Source: CBDFHF01 sp965247565
Lineage (GTDB): Bacteria > Pseudomonadota > Gammaproteobacteria > Methylococcales > Methylomonadaceae
Assembly (NCBI GenBank): GCA_965247565.1
Contig: CBDFHF010000003.1
Location: 2,356,001 to 2,420,000, forward strand
Direction: 5' to 3'
DNA length: 64,000 nt
Part shown: in pieces, positions 62,190-64,000 of the stretch
Position numbering within the stretch: position 1 is the first letter of the stretch
Layout of the letters: each line of letters starts with the position of its first letter
The notes under the pieces: model-generated
Database searches by the model: none
What the model saw: only the letters and a program-made list of their open reading frames with translations
What the model was told of the DNA's origin: nothing
Translations under genes and position numbers: made by a program

Positions 62190-63130
62190 TGATTGATAAA
62201 TCCCTCAATAGTAAAGGCATCGTGATGATCGTAGATGATATACCAGGTAATCTGGCGTTGTTGTCTGATATGCTTTCCGAAGCTGGCTATAGAGTCTTGG
62301 TTGCCACTGATGGTTTATCAGCCCTTGAGCAAATCAGCCATTTAAGACCAGACATTATTTTATTGGATGTAATGATGCAAGGCATTGATGGTTTTGAAAC
62401 CTGTAATCGTTTAAAGGCTAATCCAGATACTACAGATATACCCGTGCTATTTATGACCGCACTAACTGAGTTGGATGATTTACTGCGTGGGTTTGATGAA
62501 GGGGCAGTCGATTACATTGTAAAACCCATAAGACCGCCCGAAGTGTTAGTGCGAATTGATGCGCAACTTAATCAGGCTCGAAACTTAAAACGCGCAGAAA
62601 TTGCGCTGACCACCAGTCCTTTCTCCGCACTCACTGTCGACTCTACAGGAAACATCACTTGGTTTACGTCCTGCGCCAAGCAGTGGCTGGATTTGTTTAT
62701 ACAAAAACACGCATTAACCGGCAGCTCAATTGTAGGTAGCTTTCTACCCTTACCCTTGCTAAGTTGGTTTAGAGCACGTTTAAATTCAACCATCACTTCT
62801 GAGCCGGAAGCCTTTTTGAGTTACCGGCAAGGCGTCAGTTTTTCTGTAAAACACAGCCCATGCTTACACAATAATGAATATCTTTTAGTACTGGAACAAA
62901 GTTCTGCAGAATGGGATTTGGATTCGGTACGTAACACCATGGGGTTAACATTCCGAGAAGTAGAGATATTGATGTGGGTTTCCCGAGGCAAAACCAACAA
63001 GGAAATCGGCATCATATTAAGCAGTAGCCCCCGTACCATAAACAAACATCTCGAACATATCTTTGAAAAGCTTGGGGTAGGTACCAGAGCCGCCGCAGTT
63101 TCCATGGTCTTGCAGCGGACCACGGTATAA
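62189..63130 (+). CDS. Response regulator with LuxR-type DNA-binding domain
   Basis: A 313-residue regulator. The receiver domain (IVMIVDDIPGNLALLSDMLS; phosphoacceptor Asp in DIILLDVMMQGIDGFE; KPI at the end) is followed by a PAS-like middle (FSALTVDSTGNITWFTSCAK) and a LuxR helix-turn-helix (LTFREVEILMWVSRGKTNKE; RTINKHLEHIFEKLGV). Its ATG overlaps the kinase stop (TAATG), so it is the cognate partner. A short CACGGT / ACCGTG hairpin overlaps its stop codon. Confidence 0.92.
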   Translation: MIDKSLNSKGIVMIVDDIPGNLALLSDMLSEAGYRVLVATDGLSALEQISHLRPDIILLDVMMQGIDGFETCNRLKANPDTTDIPVLFMTALTELDDLLRGFDEGAVDYIVKPIRPPEVLVRIDAQLNQARNLKRAEIALTTSPFSALTVDSTGNITWFTSCAKQWLDLFIQKHALTGSSIVGSFLPLPLLSWFRARLNSTITSEPEAFLSYRQGVSFSVKHSPCLHNNEYLLVLEQSSAEWDLDSVRNTMGLTFREVEILMWVSRGKTNKEIGIILSSSPRTINKHLEHIFEKLGVGTRAAAVSMVLQRTTV

Positions 63131-63161
63131 CCGTGTGATCTTTTGATTATTGGGAATGTGT

Positions 63162-63429
63162 AAGAAAAACCGAAAATTTATACGGCTGAACTTAGGGGAT
63201 CGGCGGTAAAGTTGATCAATGATTCGGACAAACCGATTACCCAAACCGCTGGGGATAGTGTGGTTATGAAAATACCCTGCCTACTTGGATCAGCAAATAT
63301 AGCAGACTTGATGAGAATGCTACGACTGTGCACACTGAACATCCACTGTATGACGAATTAAGGCGGTTAAAGAAAGAAGTTTTCCAACTGACCGATGAGC
63401 TTAACCTATTACTTGTGTCCTTTGGATAA
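63162..63429 (+). pseudogene. Remnant of IS3-family orfA transposase
   Basis: KPKIYTAELRGSAVKLINDS and DKPITQTAGDSVV match the helix-turn-helix protein OrfA of IS3-family elements. After a one-base shift near 63265 the frame continues ENTLPTWISKYSR and YDELRRLKKEVFQLTDELN before TAA at 63427. No orfB follows. This is the only recognisable content of the 63131-63538 gap. Confidence 0.75.
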
Positions 63430-63538
63430 AAAGGGCGGCATGCTTTGCCAAGAAATAATTGTCGACTTTGTATCCGGAAATTTGTTGATAAATCGCTCTT
63501 TGGGCGACAATCTAGTGACGACATCCTCTAGGAGTTTT

Positions 63539-64000
63539 ATGCGCATAAATCAAAAGAAACTATTATCACTATTAACGGCCTTGTCGGCACTTATCCCCTC
63601 ACTCGTTCAAGCGCATACCGGTAGCCATGTGATGAGCGGCTGGTCTAACGGCTTTAATCATCCACTGCACGGCTTGGATCATCTTTTAACCATGCTCGCC
63701 GTCGGCATTTGGGCGGTGCAACTGGGTGGCCGGGCTGTATGGCAGTTTCCGCTTGCGTTCGTCGGGGTAATGAGTATCGGTGGCTTGGTCGGCATGATGG
63801 GGGTGTCCGTGCCGGGCGTGGAAATGATGATTTTGCTTTCGGTGTGGGTGTTCTGTTTTTTGGTCGTGCGTCGTATCCGTTTTCAAGCTACGGTCAGCAT
63901 ACTTATTGTGATTTTTTTCGCCTTTTTTCATGGCTATGCGCATGGCCAGGAAATGCCCACTTCGGCCAGTCTTCTGTCATTCGCTCTTGGCTTTATGTTG
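63539..64000 (+). CDS. Second HupE/UreJ family protein, 5' part
   Basis: ATG 63539, with AGGAG 4 nt upstream, opens 154 codons that run off the window. The product has a signal-like start (MRINQKKLLSLLTALSALIP, ending QAHTGS), the family motif NHPLHGLDHLLTMLAVGIWA, and a second motif FFAFFHGYAHGQEMP. It differs clearly from the copy in the urease cluster. Nickel or cobalt transport is the usual guess for this family. Confidence 0.88.
   Translation, partial: MRINQKKLLSLLTALSALIPSLVQAHTGSHVMSGWSNGFNHPLHGLDHLLTMLAVGIWAVQLGGRAVWQFPLAFVGVMSIGGLVGMMGVSVPGVEMMILLSVWVFCFLVVRRIRFQATVSILIVIFFAFFHGYAHGQEMPTSASLLSFALGFML

Overview
The window reads as the chromosome of a gammaproteobacterium of moderate GC content, most likely a methanotroph or methylotroph of the Methylococcales type. 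This is inferred from an MfnE-like amino-acid kinase of the tetrahydromethanopterin pathway, a large secreted multihaem c-type cytochrome, a complete urea uptake and urease cluster, and general gene content. No rRNA, methane monooxygenase or methanol dehydrogenase gene is present, so the assignment stays an inference.

Layout. 1-4 kb: the 3' end of a type II secretion secretin gene (gspD), then rpiA, ilvA and an EVE-domain gene. 4.2-10 kb: an OmpA-family protein, a BON lipoprotein, a DnaQ-like exonuclease with a BRCT domain, several unrecognised small genes and a ParE toxin remnant. 10-12.6 kb: a decayed island end beside ssrA (tmRNA), with a frameshifted tyrosine integrase joined to a decayed IS5-family transposase. 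12.7-25.8 kb: two overlapping membrane GTPases, a DUF2959 gene, the MfnE-like kinase, a DUF2760-Hsp70-Hsp70 module and icd. 26-31 kb: a leader with possible RNA structure, a small membrane protein and a 1552-residue multihaem cytochrome with Ig-like modules. 31-37 kb: a DevBCA-type exporter, an inositol-monophosphatase-family gene, a small PEP-CTERM-like protein and a FucP-type sugar transporter.

37-44.8 kb is an insertion-sequence graveyard around tRNA-Gly and tRNA-Cys. Just after tRNA-Cys an integrase gene survives only as its first 13 codons. It was cut by an IS3-family element, and that element's transposase gene was in turn cut by two further insertion sequences, each with readable terminal repeats and a 4-bp target duplication. 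A fourth, degenerate IS lies next to them.

44.9-57.6 kb is one co-oriented minus-strand cluster: porin, urtABCDE, hupE/ureJ, ureDABC, ureEFG. It should carry urea across the outer membrane (porin) and inner membrane (UrtABCDE), and hydrolyse it with a nickel urease (UreABC) matured by UreDEFG with nickel possibly supplied by HupE/UreJ. Facing it on the plus strand are a lipoprotein, a receptor joining an NCS1-type permease to a histidine kinase and receiver domain, and a receiver-LuxR regulator. A 12-bp-arm palindrome sits in the divergent intergenic region. Placement suggests that this two-component system senses urea or a purine/pyrimidine-related compound and controls the cluster; that is inference. 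A second HupE/UreJ-family gene runs off the right edge.

Two genes (the MfnE-like kinase and the permease-kinase) have good Shine-Dalgarno sequences placed before in-frame ATT codons, not before any ATG, GTG or TTG.
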